Assembly (NCBI GenBank): GCA_964540575.1
Contig: CAZINI010000002.1
Location: 1 to 64,000 of the forward strand
Length of the DNA: 64,000 nucleotides
Origin: UMGS1889 sp964540575
GTDB lineage: Bacteria; Bacillota; Clostridia; Oscillospirales; Ruminococcaceae
Direction: 5' to 3'
This document shows positions 45,901 to 54,928 of this stretch, piece after piece (positions within the stretch are counted from its first letter, which is position 1; each line of letters starts with the position of its first letter). The notes below the pieces were generated by a model, which was not told where the DNA came from, did no database searches, and was given only the letters and a program-made list of their open reading frames with translations. The position numbers and the translations under genes were made by a program.

Positions 45901-46632
45901 GTGACTTTCTGAATGCGATATGCAGTCAGTCTTGATCCCATTTCAATCCACACCCCCACAAAGGGGGTGACACTACCCGCACCCGATCCGTAATTCCACA
46001 AATCAATTTCAATCCACACCCCCACAAAGGGGGTGACTCTTGTACGGTCACATATCGGACAATATATCGAATTTCAATCCACACCCCCACAAAGGGGGTG
46101 ACGTGGTGAGAGCACCGTCCCGCAACTACTAAGGAATTTCAATCCACACCCCCACAAAGGGGGTGACTGAATTTTATGCAGAACCATAAGGGTGATTAAA
46201 TATTTCAATCCACACCCCCACAAAGGGGGTGACATGCCACACGCCAACAACGCGCCCGTTGCGTTACGAATTTCAATCCACACCCCCACAAAGGGGGTGA
46301 CATAGTCTTTACAAAGATTATAATATCAAGTTGTGGATTTCAATCCACACCCCCACAAAGGGGGTGACCGAATGAATTAATGTCAACGTGTGATTTTATT
46401 GAAATTTCAATCCACACCCCCACAAAGGGGGTGACTGGAGCGTGTTAACGATAACGGTGATCTGTTGTGTATTTCAATCCACACCCCCACAAAGGGGGTG
46501 ACGGATTTCCCCGATTGTTCTTTTAAGTCGGGGGCATTTCAATCCACACCCCCACAAAGGGGGTGACTGGGATAACATTATTCCATTTGTGCCGCTATGG
46601 ATTTCAATCCACACCCCCACAAAGGGGGTGAC
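36945..46632 (-). CRISPR. Type I-C CRISPR array, about 147 repeats and 146 spacers
   Basis: The 32-base repeat begins ATTTCAATCC and ends AAAGGGGGTGAC on the + strand. Its complement starts GTCACCCCC and ends GGATTGAAAT, the normal type I-C reading direction, and its middle forms an ACCCCC/GGGGGT stem. Spacers are mostly 33-36 bases. Counted by hand: 147 repeats, 146 spacers (error of one or two possible). The leader and cas operon lie at the high-coordinate end, so transcription is leftward and newest spacers are near 46.6 kb. Decay at the far end agrees: the first repeat (36945) has lost a base and carries a T, and the second (37010) reads GGGGATGAC. Internal variants are an extra G at 37342 and a lost A at 40974. 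Open frames across the array are artefacts of the repeat. Confidence 0.98.
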
Positions 46633-46809
46633 AGCAAATAGCGACAAAAGTTTTCCTAAAAAGGATATGTCATTTGTTGCATTTGCAAAAAGTAATTAAC
46701 ATTATGCGTCAATGTTTCTGATATAGATATATTTTGTCAAAGAACAAGTCACAGAATTCGGTGCGAAGCTCTCTGTGTTTTTCAAACAGCTTATATTTCG
46801 CACGGGAAG
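46633..46809 (-). promoter_or_regulatory. CRISPR leader
   Basis: The 177-base, A/T-rich non-coding stretch between the cas2 stop and the first repeat. Read leftward it contains a TTGACA box (complement of 46735-46740) followed by a TATATCTATATC tract, then an A/T-rich run to the repeat. Position and composition fit the leader that promotes array transcription and guides new spacer insertion. Confidence 0.75.
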
Positions 46810-47100
46810 CTACAGTATCAGCTCACCCTCGGGGTCGTATGTGTCGGATACGCCGAAGCTTTCTATCCTGCTGTTATAGTTGTTTCCGAGATTATATATT
46901 CGCAGATTATCCTCGGAATCATTTATTATCTCCAGCATTTTCGCCTTTACCGTTACAAGCTGTGCACTGTTTAGGTCGCACTCAAAAACGGAATTTTGCA
47001 CCCTCTGTCCATAATTGCAGCAGAGCTTTGCAAGCTTATTCAGCCTTTTTCTGCCTTTGGCGGTAGTTGTTTTTACATCATAGGTAATAAGCACAAGCAT
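46810..47100 (-). CDS. cas2: Cas2, spacer-integration subunit
   Basis: A 96-residue Cas2 with N-terminal MLVLITYDV (first beta strand with the conserved Asp) and the typical RVQNSVFECDL strand in the middle. It forms the integrase complex with Cas1. The start at 47100 has GGAAGTGATGAG just before it, inside the end of cas1; the open frame extends 74 codons further upstream into cas1 but that part is a shadow. It is the last gene of the operon, followed by the leader. Confidence 0.93.
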   Translation of the reverse strand: MLVLITYDVKTTTAKGRKRLNKLAKLCCNYGQRVQNSVFECDLNSAQLVTVKAKMLEIINDSEDNLRIYNLGNNYNSRIESFGVSDTYDPEGELIL

Positions 47101-47104
47101 CTCA

Positions 47105-48136
47105 TCACTTCCATAAAAAAGGTGGATATTCGTCAATATCGCCTCTGAGAAAACGAGCCAACAGCATCGACTGCACATACGGAACAAGTCCCCACATGAT
47201 TTTTTCATCGAGATAGGGATGCGTAAGCGGTTCTTTTTTTCTTTTCTGCCATTCGGAAATAAACCGCTTTCTGCCGTCGTCCGTAAGCCTGACCGCACCC
47301 GTATCCTGCTTTTCAAAGTCATTGCCCTGAATGATACGATTATTTATAAGCGTCAGCACAAATCTGTCGGCATACACTGCACGAAGCTCCTCCATCAAGT
47401 CAAGTGCAAGCGATTTTCTCCCGGGACGGTCTGTGTGCATAAATCCCACATACGGGTCAAGCCCCACACTGTAAAGCCCCGCCGCACATTCATTTGCGAG
47501 CATTGTATATGCAAACGAAAGCAGGGCGTTGATATTATCCATAGGCGGTCTTCGGCTTCGTGCTGTAAATGAAAAATCTTTTTTGTTGTTTAAAATCATC
47601 TCATTGAATACGCCGAAATATTCAGCGGCGGAATTGCCCTCAATGCCCCTCAGGGTATCTTCCGAGCCGCAGCCCCGAATGTCCTCAAGATAGCGTGTGA
47701 TATTTTCCGCTGCCGCTCTTAGCCTTGCCGCATCTGCCTGCATGCTGTGATCTCTTGCACATCTGAGCAAAATATATTTGGAATTATAAAGCTTTCCTAT
47801 AATGAAATTTTTGGCTATTTCCAGTGCCTTGTCCTCATTATCGGCATATCTGAACTGTGTCCGCCTTAGCAGAACATTTCCGTTTGTTCCCGATGAAACT
47901 GCCGCAAGATATTTTCCGTGGGGCGAAAAAAATGTCAGGGAAATATTGTATTCGGCACATTTCCCCATAAGGGCGGGAGATGCTCCTTTGTATGAAAAGC
48001 ACACTATCGATTCAAGCGTATGCAGGGGGATAGGCTTATGCGTACCGTCCTCGAAAAGGACATCGACAGTTTCGCCGTTAAGAGCAAGATATGCTGTTTC
48101 GCTTGTTATGTAAAGAGTATTCAGCAGCTTTCTCAT
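47105..48136 (-). CDS. cas1: Cas1, spacer-integration nuclease (type I-C)
   Basis: A 343-residue Cas1. N-terminal beta domain (residues 1-90) followed by the helical nuclease domain with conserved metal ligands Glu in RGIEGNSA, His in GFMHTDRPGR and Asp/Glu in ALDLMEE. It starts in an ATGA overlap with cas4, so translation is coupled. Length and motifs are normal, so acquisition should be functional, in line with the very long array. Confidence 0.95.
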   Translation of the reverse strand: MRKLLNTLYITSETAYLALNGETVDVLFEDGTHKPIPLHTLESIVCFSYKGASPALMGKCAEYNISLTFFSPHGKYLAAVSSGTNGNVLLRRTQFRYADNEDKALEIAKNFIIGKLYNSKYILLRCARDHSMQADAARLRAAAENITRYLEDIRGCGSEDTLRGIEGNSAAEYFGVFNEMILNNKKDFSFTARSRRPPMDNINALLSFAYTMLANECAAGLYSVGLDPYVGFMHTDRPGRKSLALDLMEELRAVYADRFVLTLINNRIIQGNDFEKQDTGAVRLTDDGRKRFISEWQKRKKEPLTHPYLDEKIMWGLVPYVQSMLLARFLRGDIDEYPPFLWK

Positions 48137-48807
48137 ATGTCCTTATCCTCCAAACGGCTTTGAATATAGCTTCTGACATTCTGCTTTTCGTATTTTTTCA
48201 AAAGCGTTGGCAGACACAGGTCGCACAGCGAGCAGCTGTTACAGCTTTTATTCGGCGTTGCGGACGGCGTATGTCCACGGTTGTAATAATTGTGCATTTC
48301 TTCTGTCATTGAGATTACCTTGCTTCTCAGCTCGTCCGTAATATCAAAATATTCCCGCCGCCTTGTTTCGTGATAGAATATCGCAGCCTTCGGTATATTG
48401 CAGCAGAACATTTCCTCCAGACAGATAGCCTGAGCAGCAGTTTGCAGCCTGTCGCAGTCATTTGCTTTTGATTTCCCGTGCTTATATTCAACGGGCATAA
48501 CGCTCCACAGACCCTTTCTGCCCGAAAGGGTTATCCCGTCATCGGCGGGGGAGAATTCCACCGCATCGCATATACCGCTTATCCCAAGACGGGAGGATTT
48601 TATCTCCAGCCCTCGTATGGTGATGACGCCGTTTCGCACATCGGTATTGTCTTTAGAATGCACACGCTGATGATTTACATTTCCCTCTGCCGTCAGCAGG
48701 TTTTCGTTCCATAGATTTTCAATGTGGATAAGTGCCCACTGACGGCGGCAGAATGAGAAATGCTGTATACCCGAAAGCTGCAGAAAGTCCTCGTCCTTAT
48801 ACTCCAT
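48133..48807 (-). CDS. cas4: Cas4, PAM-selecting exonuclease
   Basis: A 224-residue RecB-type nuclease. The iron-sulfur cluster cysteines are present: CRRQW at residue 20 and three more in CNSCSLCDLC near the C-terminus. The nuclease motifs GICDAVEF, PVEYKHGKSK and a QTAAQAICLEE helix follow each other normally. Cas4 trims pre-spacers and helps choose those with a correct PAM. The start at 48807 lies inside the end of cas7 (11-base overlap); an ATG further upstream would overlap cas7 by 65 bases. Confidence 0.93.
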   Translation of the reverse strand: MEYKDEDFLQLSGIQHFSFCRRQWALIHIENLWNENLLTAEGNVNHQRVHSKDNTDVRNGVITIRGLEIKSSRLGISGICDAVEFSPADDGITLSGRKGLWSVMPVEYKHGKSKANDCDRLQTAAQAICLEEMFCCNIPKAAIFYHETRRREYFDITDELRSKVISMTEEMHNYYNRGHTPSATPNKSCNSCSLCDLCLPTLLKKYEKQNVRSYIQSRLEDKDI

Positions 48808-49639
48808 CGATAATTTCGGGAACGAGTCCGTCAAGCTCATCGACCGTGATAACATAATCATCGGCAGATGACGGAATTTCTACACCGTCCTTAAGAGCGG
48901 CATGAACGGACCTATGTACCTTTGCAGATGAATACTGTCCGTCCTTGCAGTTATGCTTCCACCAGAACAGCTTTACCACTTCCATCGAACCGTCGGGACG
49001 GGCAGCCGAAGCATCGTTGGTAAACAGGCTTCTCAGGCATTCCTTGACTACCTCTGCATCTTCAGCTGTAAAGCCTGTCTTTTCGGCAAGCTGAACATTT
49101 ATTGAACCCTTTATCTCATAAAGCCCGAAGCGGACAAAATGCTTCATACCCATAGTGTCGCTTCCTCTGTCCTGACCCTCTTTTTTGTCACCGCTGACGC
49201 TCTTTGTTATCTGCATGGAATATATCTCCACAGGGTCAACGCTTACCGCCTGATGAATGGATACAGGACCTCTTACGCCCACCGATGCACAGTTAAATCC
49301 CTTAAACGCAAACACCTGACCGAATGTGCGGACATCTATCCATTTTTCGCAGGCTTTCTGAGCAAATTCGTCCTGATCTTTGATCTTCTCAAAAGACTTT
49401 GCTCTGTCCTTTAACGAACCTGCACCGTCATCGCATCTGTCATCTGACTGAACAAAAACCTCCTTGCCCATATCCTGCATGCGATTGCGTATCATTCTCT
49501 TAATGCAAACGTCCGACAGTTCACCGTAGCCGTTATAGTCGGTTCTGGGACGATTTCCGTTCAGGGGGTCGCCGTTGGGATTAGCGTTGGTTACCGATAC
49601 GAATACAACAAAATCAACCTTGTTTTCAAATTTAGCCAT
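48797..49639 (-). CDS. cas7: Cas7 (Csd2), Cascade backbone subunit
   Basis: A 280-residue Cas7 of type I-C with the family signature near the N-terminus (VTNANPNGDPLNGNRPRTD). Several copies form the crRNA-binding backbone of Cascade. Two ATGs are possible: the first (49648) abuts the GGAGG, the second (49639) is nine bases away from it and is chosen. It overlaps cas8c by eight bases. Confidence 0.95.
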   Translation of the reverse strand: MAKFENKVDFVVFVSVTNANPNGDPLNGNRPRTDYNGYGELSDVCIKRMIRNRMQDMGKEVFVQSDDRCDDGAGSLKDRAKSFEKIKDQDEFAQKACEKWIDVRTFGQVFAFKGFNCASVGVRGPVSIHQAVSVDPVEIYSMQITKSVSGDKKEGQDRGSDTMGMKHFVRFGLYEIKGSINVQLAEKTGFTAEDAEVVKECLRSLFTNDASAARPDGSMEVVKLFWWKHNCKDGQYSSAKVHRSVHAALKDGVEIPSSADDYVITVDELDGLVPEIIDGV

Positions 49640-51425
49640 TGTTTTCATCCTCCGTTAATTCATTTTTCTTACTGTAAAAATCATTTTTCTGTAAATAATA
49701 TCCGAGAAGATAGGTTTCCGAAAGGGGCTTGTTAATGTTTCTTGTTTCCGAAATTTTTTCCATTATCTCACCGATAAGGCATTCATAAAACACTCTTTGT
49801 CCCATTGATAATTTCGGATAATATGCCGATTTCAGCTGTTCGATAACGATTCGGGCTGCATAAGCAGGTCTTTTAACGAAAACCGACTGCATTCTTATTG
49901 CATTGGTTTCTCTGCTTTCGCCTTCATCATAAGCGTCCCTTTCGGCTTTTTCCATCACCGCAAGCAGCCGTCCGTATTGATAGCTTCTGTCGGGATTGTT
50001 TTTGTCAAGTGCCATTTGCCATTCCTCCTTAAAATGGTCGTATCTGTATTTTCTTATAACAGCACAAGCTGTAAATAACATATTATTACGCAGTTCGGAA
50101 TTGTTCTCGCCGTATATCTGCATATTTCCGCATCTGCAAAAAATAGACCGCATAATATCCGCAGGCAATTTTGCTTTGTCTACTCTGCATGATACAAGCC
50201 TTTGCATTGTCTGAGAATAGAGCTTGTTTTCGGTTTGTAATTTTACAATTCCCTTGCTTTCTCTCGGTGTTCCGTATGCCGCATTTATTATTTGATGAAG
50301 TGACGGCGACGAAGTACCCCATCTGTTGTCATACCAGCAGCAGGTGCTGTCCCACGCCCCCAGCCTGTCGAGAAAATCCGAGCCATTCAGTTCATTGTAA
50401 TAGGAAACAGCCAGCCTGCCTGTGGTGGCGGCGTCAAATGCGGCGATAACAACGTCGGAATTTTCGGGAAGCTTTGCCTTATAGCTTTTCAGTATTTTTT
50501 TAAGCTCCTCCCTATATTCGGAGGGCTTGAGAGAAGCCTTTTTGTTTTCCTTATTGAATAAGCTCTGATTTGGCTTTACGACTTGGATACCCTTGGGATT
50601 CCAGCAGACGAAGCATCTTCCGCCCGAATTGAAGCTGAAGCTGTCATTTGCCACCAGCCATTTCAGTGCATTATGTGCCTTCTGTGACGCAATATAGCTT
50701 ATGGAAGCCGCCTGTTCGGGATCGGTAAATCTTCCCCGATAAGTATAGTTTGTGCCGTCATTAGCGGAGATAAGCTTGGCATTTCCGTTAAGCGAAACAA
50801 CGCCCTTAATGTGCTGTGAAGCCATCGTTTCAATATTTCCCGAAACCATACATACACCCTGCTTGGAATTTTCAATTGTATGCTCGTAATATCTTGCAAA
50901 CGACTCCATTATTTCTTTAGATTTCCATACATAACAGCCGTTGTTACTGCTGCCCAGCACGACCCATCTTATAAGCTCCTTGTCGTTTTTTATGCTGCCG
51001 CTGTCATCGGTTTTGATAAGCCCGTATTCGGTCAGATCTTTTATCAGCGTTTTTCCAATAACGTAATTATATATCGCCTTTAGCTCGGGAACAGAATCGT
51101 CAAAATCTATCCACGCCTTTAACTGCTCGGTATACAGGCTGAATTTCCCCTCGTCAATTCCCGAAATATAGCCGATATTGTCACACAAGGGGTGTGCAAC
51201 GGGTGAAACTGTTCTTCCTGCCGACTCCTGTGTTGCGGGAATAAGTATCTTGTCGCTGCATGCCGATGCACTGATGAATTTGCCGTTTGAGTTTATGGTT
51301 ACCTCTATCTGTGCGGCAGTTGTTATGTAGCCTATGGGAGCAAGAGGTTCTTTATCCTCAACGTAAACTCCTACAAATGAGTTGAGATTATCATAGGTTT
51401 CAACCGCCTTTTGAAAAAGCCCCAT
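49632..51425 (-). CDS. cas8c: Cas8c (Csd1), Cascade large subunit
   Basis: A 597-residue type I-C large subunit, with typical length and features such as SFNSGGRCFVCWNPKG, the ATTGRLAVSYYNEL motif and the late SMGQRVFYECLIGEIM helix. It recognises the PAM and, through internal translation in other type I-C systems, can also supply the small subunit Cas11; the C-terminal third here has Met codons (for example within MALDKNNPDRSYQYGRLLAVM) that would permit this, which is unproven. It starts one base inside the cas5 stop (TGATG). Confidence 0.94.
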   Translation of the reverse strand: MGLFQKAVETYDNLNSFVGVYVEDKEPLAPIGYITTAAQIEVTINSNGKFISASACSDKILIPATQESAGRTVSPVAHPLCDNIGYISGIDEGKFSLYTEQLKAWIDFDDSVPELKAIYNYVIGKTLIKDLTEYGLIKTDDSGSIKNDKELIRWVVLGSSNNGCYVWKSKEIMESFARYYEHTIENSKQGVCMVSGNIETMASQHIKGVVSLNGNAKLISANDGTNYTYRGRFTDPEQAASISYIASQKAHNALKWLVANDSFSFNSGGRCFVCWNPKGIQVVKPNQSLFNKENKKASLKPSEYREELKKILKSYKAKLPENSDVVIAAFDAATTGRLAVSYYNELNGSDFLDRLGAWDSTCCWYDNRWGTSSPSLHQIINAAYGTPRESKGIVKLQTENKLYSQTMQRLVSCRVDKAKLPADIMRSIFCRCGNMQIYGENNSELRNNMLFTACAVIRKYRYDHFKEEWQMALDKNNPDRSYQYGRLLAVMEKAERDAYDEGESRETNAIRMQSVFVKRPAYAARIVIEQLKSAYYPKLSMGQRVFYECLIGEIMEKISETRNINKPLSETYLLGYYLQKNDFYSKKNELTEDENNG

Positions 51426-52150
51426 CAGTCTACCTCCTTGAATTCGTCCAGACCAATGAAATTATCTTCACTTGCACCGAATATTTTCATTTTCATTTCG
51501 TGAACTTCCTTATGTATAGGACAATCCTTCGGCTTGGGGAATGTGATAACGCCTCTTTCCATAACGGGACGCCAGAAGTTCGTTGTCATTTTACCCTTTG
51601 TTTCCTCGGAATAGCTTTCGTCCGCATAGGTCACTCCATGGTACATTACACCGAAGCTCAGCTCGGGAGTACCGGCATAGAAGCTATCGCCCTCTCCGAA
51701 GCTGCAAGGCTCAACATACGCCTGACACTCTCTTGTGCCGAGGAAAATGTCCCGTCTGCCGCCTTTGAGTATCATTCTTTTGGCAATTTCGTGATGCTTG
51801 TTTTCGTTTCTGTCGCCTGCCAGCTCGGGACGGTTTTCATTCCATTCAAAATGTGCCTGCACCTGATATTCGCAGTCTTTGAGATAGGTGTAATAGGAAA
51901 GGTCATTTCCGCCGTTGTATTTGATAGGGCGAACACCCTTTACTTCGGTCTGTATCTTGTTGATGACCCTGACCTTGTCTATATACCAAATGATCGTTGG
52001 TTTCCAATAAATGGAAGATAACACCCCCTTCATCGCCTCGTATGTCGGTATTTGGTATGTGCATTTTTCGCCGCCCACACGCATGATAGGGTCGGAGAAA
52101 AGTGCATAAGGACCGTATACCTTAAATTCTACAACATTTGGGTATCGCAT
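51425..52150 (-). CDS. cas5: Cas5c, crRNA-processing Cascade subunit
   Basis: A 241-residue Cas5 of type I-C. N-terminal MRYPNVVEFKVYGPYALF, a conserved-type YDNGGND-like loop (KYNGGNDLSYYTYL) and YHGVTYADE towards the end. In type I-C, which lacks Cas6, Cas5 cuts the repeat RNA. AAGGAGG lies about ten bases upstream inside the end of cas3, and the two genes overlap by 22 bases. Confidence 0.94.
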   Translation of the reverse strand: MRYPNVVEFKVYGPYALFSDPIMRVGGEKCTYQIPTYEAMKGVLSSIYWKPTIIWYIDKVRVINKIQTEVKGVRPIKYNGGNDLSYYTYLKDCEYQVQAHFEWNENRPELAGDRNENKHHEIAKRMILKGGRRDIFLGTRECQAYVEPCSFGEGDSFYAGTPELSFGVMYHGVTYADESYSEETKGKMTTNFWRPVMERGVITFPKPKDCPIHKEVHEMKMKIFGASEDNFIGLDEFKEVD

Positions 52151-54513
52151 TGACTATCATCCTCCTTTGAGAAAGTAAATCCAATTTTGTCACTGTAAAA
52201 ATCATCGCCGAGAGTAAGCACTCGTCCGTCACATGCCGAATGAATACCGTTCAGCTTTTCCAGCTGTTTCAGCTGATACTCAAACACCGATACGCAGTAG
52301 GGCTTTGCTTTATCAAGCAATTCTTTGAGATAATTGAAATCGTTCATCGCCTGCTCGGTATACAGCTCGGCTATTATCTCCTTGCCCTCTCCATAGGGAA
52401 CAATGACCGTTTGCTGACAGCTGTCGAACACCTCGAAATTTTCTCCCGCCGTCTTGAACGCCTGATGCAGAAAGAATTTTGCCGCATCTCCGTTTTCGCC
52501 TATATACGTTTCGTTATCGGACAATAAGCTGTACATTGACGGACGGTTTTTTATGGGATAGTCCTGATGCCCCACAGCCATATTTGCATAAAGCGAACGG
52601 TAATATGCGGATATTGCAGCATCGGAGGACAGGTCGCAGTCAAACTGTTCGGGGGCGTTTTTGAAGCGTTCAAGGAGATTTAGCAGCGAATCCTGAGCTG
52701 CTTTTATCTCCCGAAGCCTGTCCAGCTTTTCGCCGATACAGCGGATAATATACACGGGCGAATCGCTGCTGTTTTTACCGTTTCGGTTGCATCTTCCCGC
52801 CGCCTGAACGACACTGTCCATACCCGCCGCAAAGCGTATGACCGCATCAAAGGATATGTCAACGCCCGCTTCAATGACCTGAGTTGAAATGCAAATGACC
52901 TTATTTTCGCTGTCTAATGCGTCTTTCAGCCGTTCAAGCACATCGTTTCGGTGAGCAATGCACATGGACGCCGAAAGGTGAAATACCGAGAAATCACCGT
53001 TTGCCGAGATGATATTGTACAGTGTTTCCGACTGGCTTTTTTTGTTGCATACCACTAATACACTTTTGTATTCGGCGGTCAGTTCGTATACCATTTCGGG
53101 AACATTCTCTAGCTTGCAGCCGCCCTTATCCGTTATACGATTTCGCTTGAATGTACCGTCATATTTCGCAAGCACCTCTTTCGGCACAACATCGGAAATA
53201 TCCGCCGAAAGCTTGTGGTCTGCCTTGGTAAACTCGGGCTGTGTTGCCGAACAAAGCACCACCGTTGAATGACAAATTTTCACAAGGAAATTCACCGTAA
53301 GATCAAACAGCGTAAGCATATTTGTGGGCACAGTCTGCACCTCGTCGATCACTATCACACTGTTGCATAATGCGTGAAATCGTCTGACTGCCGAGGACTG
53401 ACCTTTAAACATAGTGTTCAGAAGCTGTACAAGAGTGGTTATGATAATGGGGGAATTCCAGTTTTCCGTCAGAGCGTCATATCTGTCCGATTCAGCTTTA
53501 TCCTTGCCGTCCATAACAACATTTGAATGATGTTCAAGAATAATGCTGTCATCGCCCAATGCTTCTCGGATAACCTTGGCGTTCTGTTCAAGAATGCTAA
53601 GCAGGGGAGATACAAATATTATCCTGTCCGAATGATTTTCTTTTGCATGATTTACGGCAAATCTCAGACCCGAAAGGGTCTTTCCCGCACCCGTAGGCAA
53701 ATTCAGCCGGTAAATACCTGTCCTGCCTTTTCCCGCTTTCCCGCAAATATCGGACAATTCCCGCCGAACCTTTGCTATTTCACCATCCATCTCAAATCCA
53801 TCAAGATACCGCATAAGTGACTCGCTGCAACGCTGCCAGATCTCATCTGTGCCTGTTTTAGGTTTAGCCCTGTCATAGTCCCCGCTCATAAATGCAGCCG
53901 TGTCTGTTCTGTCCGCATCTATGACCGCCGACGAAATAAGCCGTGCCAGCAGACCGCAGTAAAAATCTATCTCATCATAGCTGTCTGTCAGTTCATTTAT
54001 TTCTTTGATAATATTAGATATTTCGTCAACAGCCTTATCAAACATTTCATCGGCGGTTTTTTCATCGCAAACGGAAGCATGGAAGTTTTTGATCGCACGG
54101 GCATCATATTCGGGCTGCTTTTCCAGCCTGTGCCTGAACCCCGAGGTGTGGTTTTCATCGAAAATATCGAACGCCCCGTGATGACTTCCTATTGCATAAG
54201 CCAAAATTTCGGCGGCAAATTCCGATAAACCTATTTCATCGCCGTTATGATATTTTTTTAGGAAATAGTACACTCCCGCAAAGGTATGAATGATGCTGCC
54301 CCGCCTTGCTTTTTCGCCGTTATGTGATGCTTTTATGTATCCGCCAAACTCCTCCGTGCTTTTTCCCGCATCGTGGCACAGTCCCGCAATAAATGCGGTG
54401 TTTTTCAAGCCAATGCAGTCCATCATCTCCGATGCAAATTTTGCGGTGTTCTCGCAATGCTGTTTAACGGACTGTTCCTCGTCGGAATCGTTTATATGAG
54501 CACAAAATTCCAT
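52129..54513 (-). CDS. cas3: Cas3 HD nuclease-helicase
   Basis: A 794-residue fusion. HD nuclease domain at about 10-230: HCENTAKF, LCHDAGK and GSHHGAFD supply the metal ligands. SF2 helicase follows: Walker A LPTGAGKT, DEVQ box VIDEVQTVP, CSATQPEF, STQVIEAGVDISFD and QAAGRCNRNGK. All catalytic residues are intact, so target degradation should work. It is the first gene of the operon, with AAGGAAGGAG before the ATG and a perfect promoter 120 bases upstream. Confidence 0.96.
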   Translation of the reverse strand: MEFCAHINDSDEEQSVKQHCENTAKFASEMMDCIGLKNTAFIAGLCHDAGKSTEEFGGYIKASHNGEKARRGSIIHTFAGVYYFLKKYHNGDEIGLSEFAAEILAYAIGSHHGAFDIFDENHTSGFRHRLEKQPEYDARAIKNFHASVCDEKTADEMFDKAVDEISNIIKEINELTDSYDEIDFYCGLLARLISSAVIDADRTDTAAFMSGDYDRAKPKTGTDEIWQRCSESLMRYLDGFEMDGEIAKVRRELSDICGKAGKGRTGIYRLNLPTGAGKTLSGLRFAVNHAKENHSDRIIFVSPLLSILEQNAKVIREALGDDSIILEHHSNVVMDGKDKAESDRYDALTENWNSPIIITTLVQLLNTMFKGQSSAVRRFHALCNSVIVIDEVQTVPTNMLTLFDLTVNFLVKICHSTVVLCSATQPEFTKADHKLSADISDVVPKEVLAKYDGTFKRNRITDKGGCKLENVPEMVYELTAEYKSVLVVCNKKSQSETLYNIISANGDFSVFHLSASMCIAHRNDVLERLKDALDSENKVICISTQVIEAGVDISFDAVIRFAAGMDSVVQAAGRCNRNGKNSSDSPVYIIRCIGEKLDRLREIKAAQDSLLNLLERFKNAPEQFDCDLSSDAAISAYYRSLYANMAVGHQDYPIKNRPSMYSLLSDNETYIGENGDAAKFFLHQAFKTAGENFEVFDSCQQTVIVPYGEGKEIIAELYTEQAMNDFNYLKELLDKAKPYCVSVFEYQLKQLEKLNGIHSACDGRVLTLGDDFYSDKIGFTFSKEDDSQCDTQML

Positions 54514-54632
54514 TGCATTACTCCTTCCTTATTTTTATTATAACATATCTAATGGGTAAAAATCCTCCCATTCGGCGTCAGTGAACTTTTTGATGCCTTC
54601 GTTCATAATCGAATGAATATTAGTACACAATT

Positions 54633-54661
54633 ATTGTATCACGGAAAATCGAATTTGTCAA
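54633..54661 (-). promoter_or_regulatory. cas3: Promoter of the cas operon
   Basis: On the minus strand: TTGACA, 17 bases, TACAAT, close to consensus. The resulting leader of about 110 bases reaches cas3. The remainder of the 54514-54928 gap is A/T-rich and holds the metK terminator; I see no gene. Confidence 0.75.
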
Positions 54662-54842
54662 TAATTTGAATGTCCAATTTTCTACACATTGACATATTTA
54701 TTCGTAAAAAAATCGCTGTTTCGGCTGATTTTAGGCAGATATTTACGATAATTTATATAAATTGCACATATTTTCATTTAAAATTTCGTCGAAATTAACC
54801 GTTCTTTGTCGGCTGACAGAGCATCTAAAACCACATATTTAC

Positions 54843-54887
54843 AAAAAGGCGACCCTTTTGTCATCAGCTAAATGACAAAAGAGCCGC
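54843..54887 (-). terminator. Rho-independent terminator of metK (possibly bidirectional)
   Basis: CTTTTGTCAT (54855-54864) pairs perfectly with ATGACAAAAG (54872-54881), extended by a GC-rich foot (GCG/CGC). T-runs follow on both strands (complement of 54843-54847 for metK). Confidence 0.75.
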
Positions 54888-54928
54888 TAATTTTTATGGT
54901 ATATGATTATTTTTTATGGGAACCGAAT

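Noticed and set aside
36853..46289. Dozens of 60-140 codon open frames on both strands with repeated FNPHPHKGGD, ISIHTPTKGV, SPPLWGCGLK or VTPFVGVWIE text
   Set aside because: They are the CRISPR repeat read in different frames; the period of about 22 residues equals the 66-bp repeat-spacer unit. They have no ribosome sites and should not be annotated as proteins.
47101..47322. 74-codon N-terminal extension of Cas2
   Set aside because: It runs through the cas1 coding sequence in another frame; normal Cas2 begins at MLVLITYDV.
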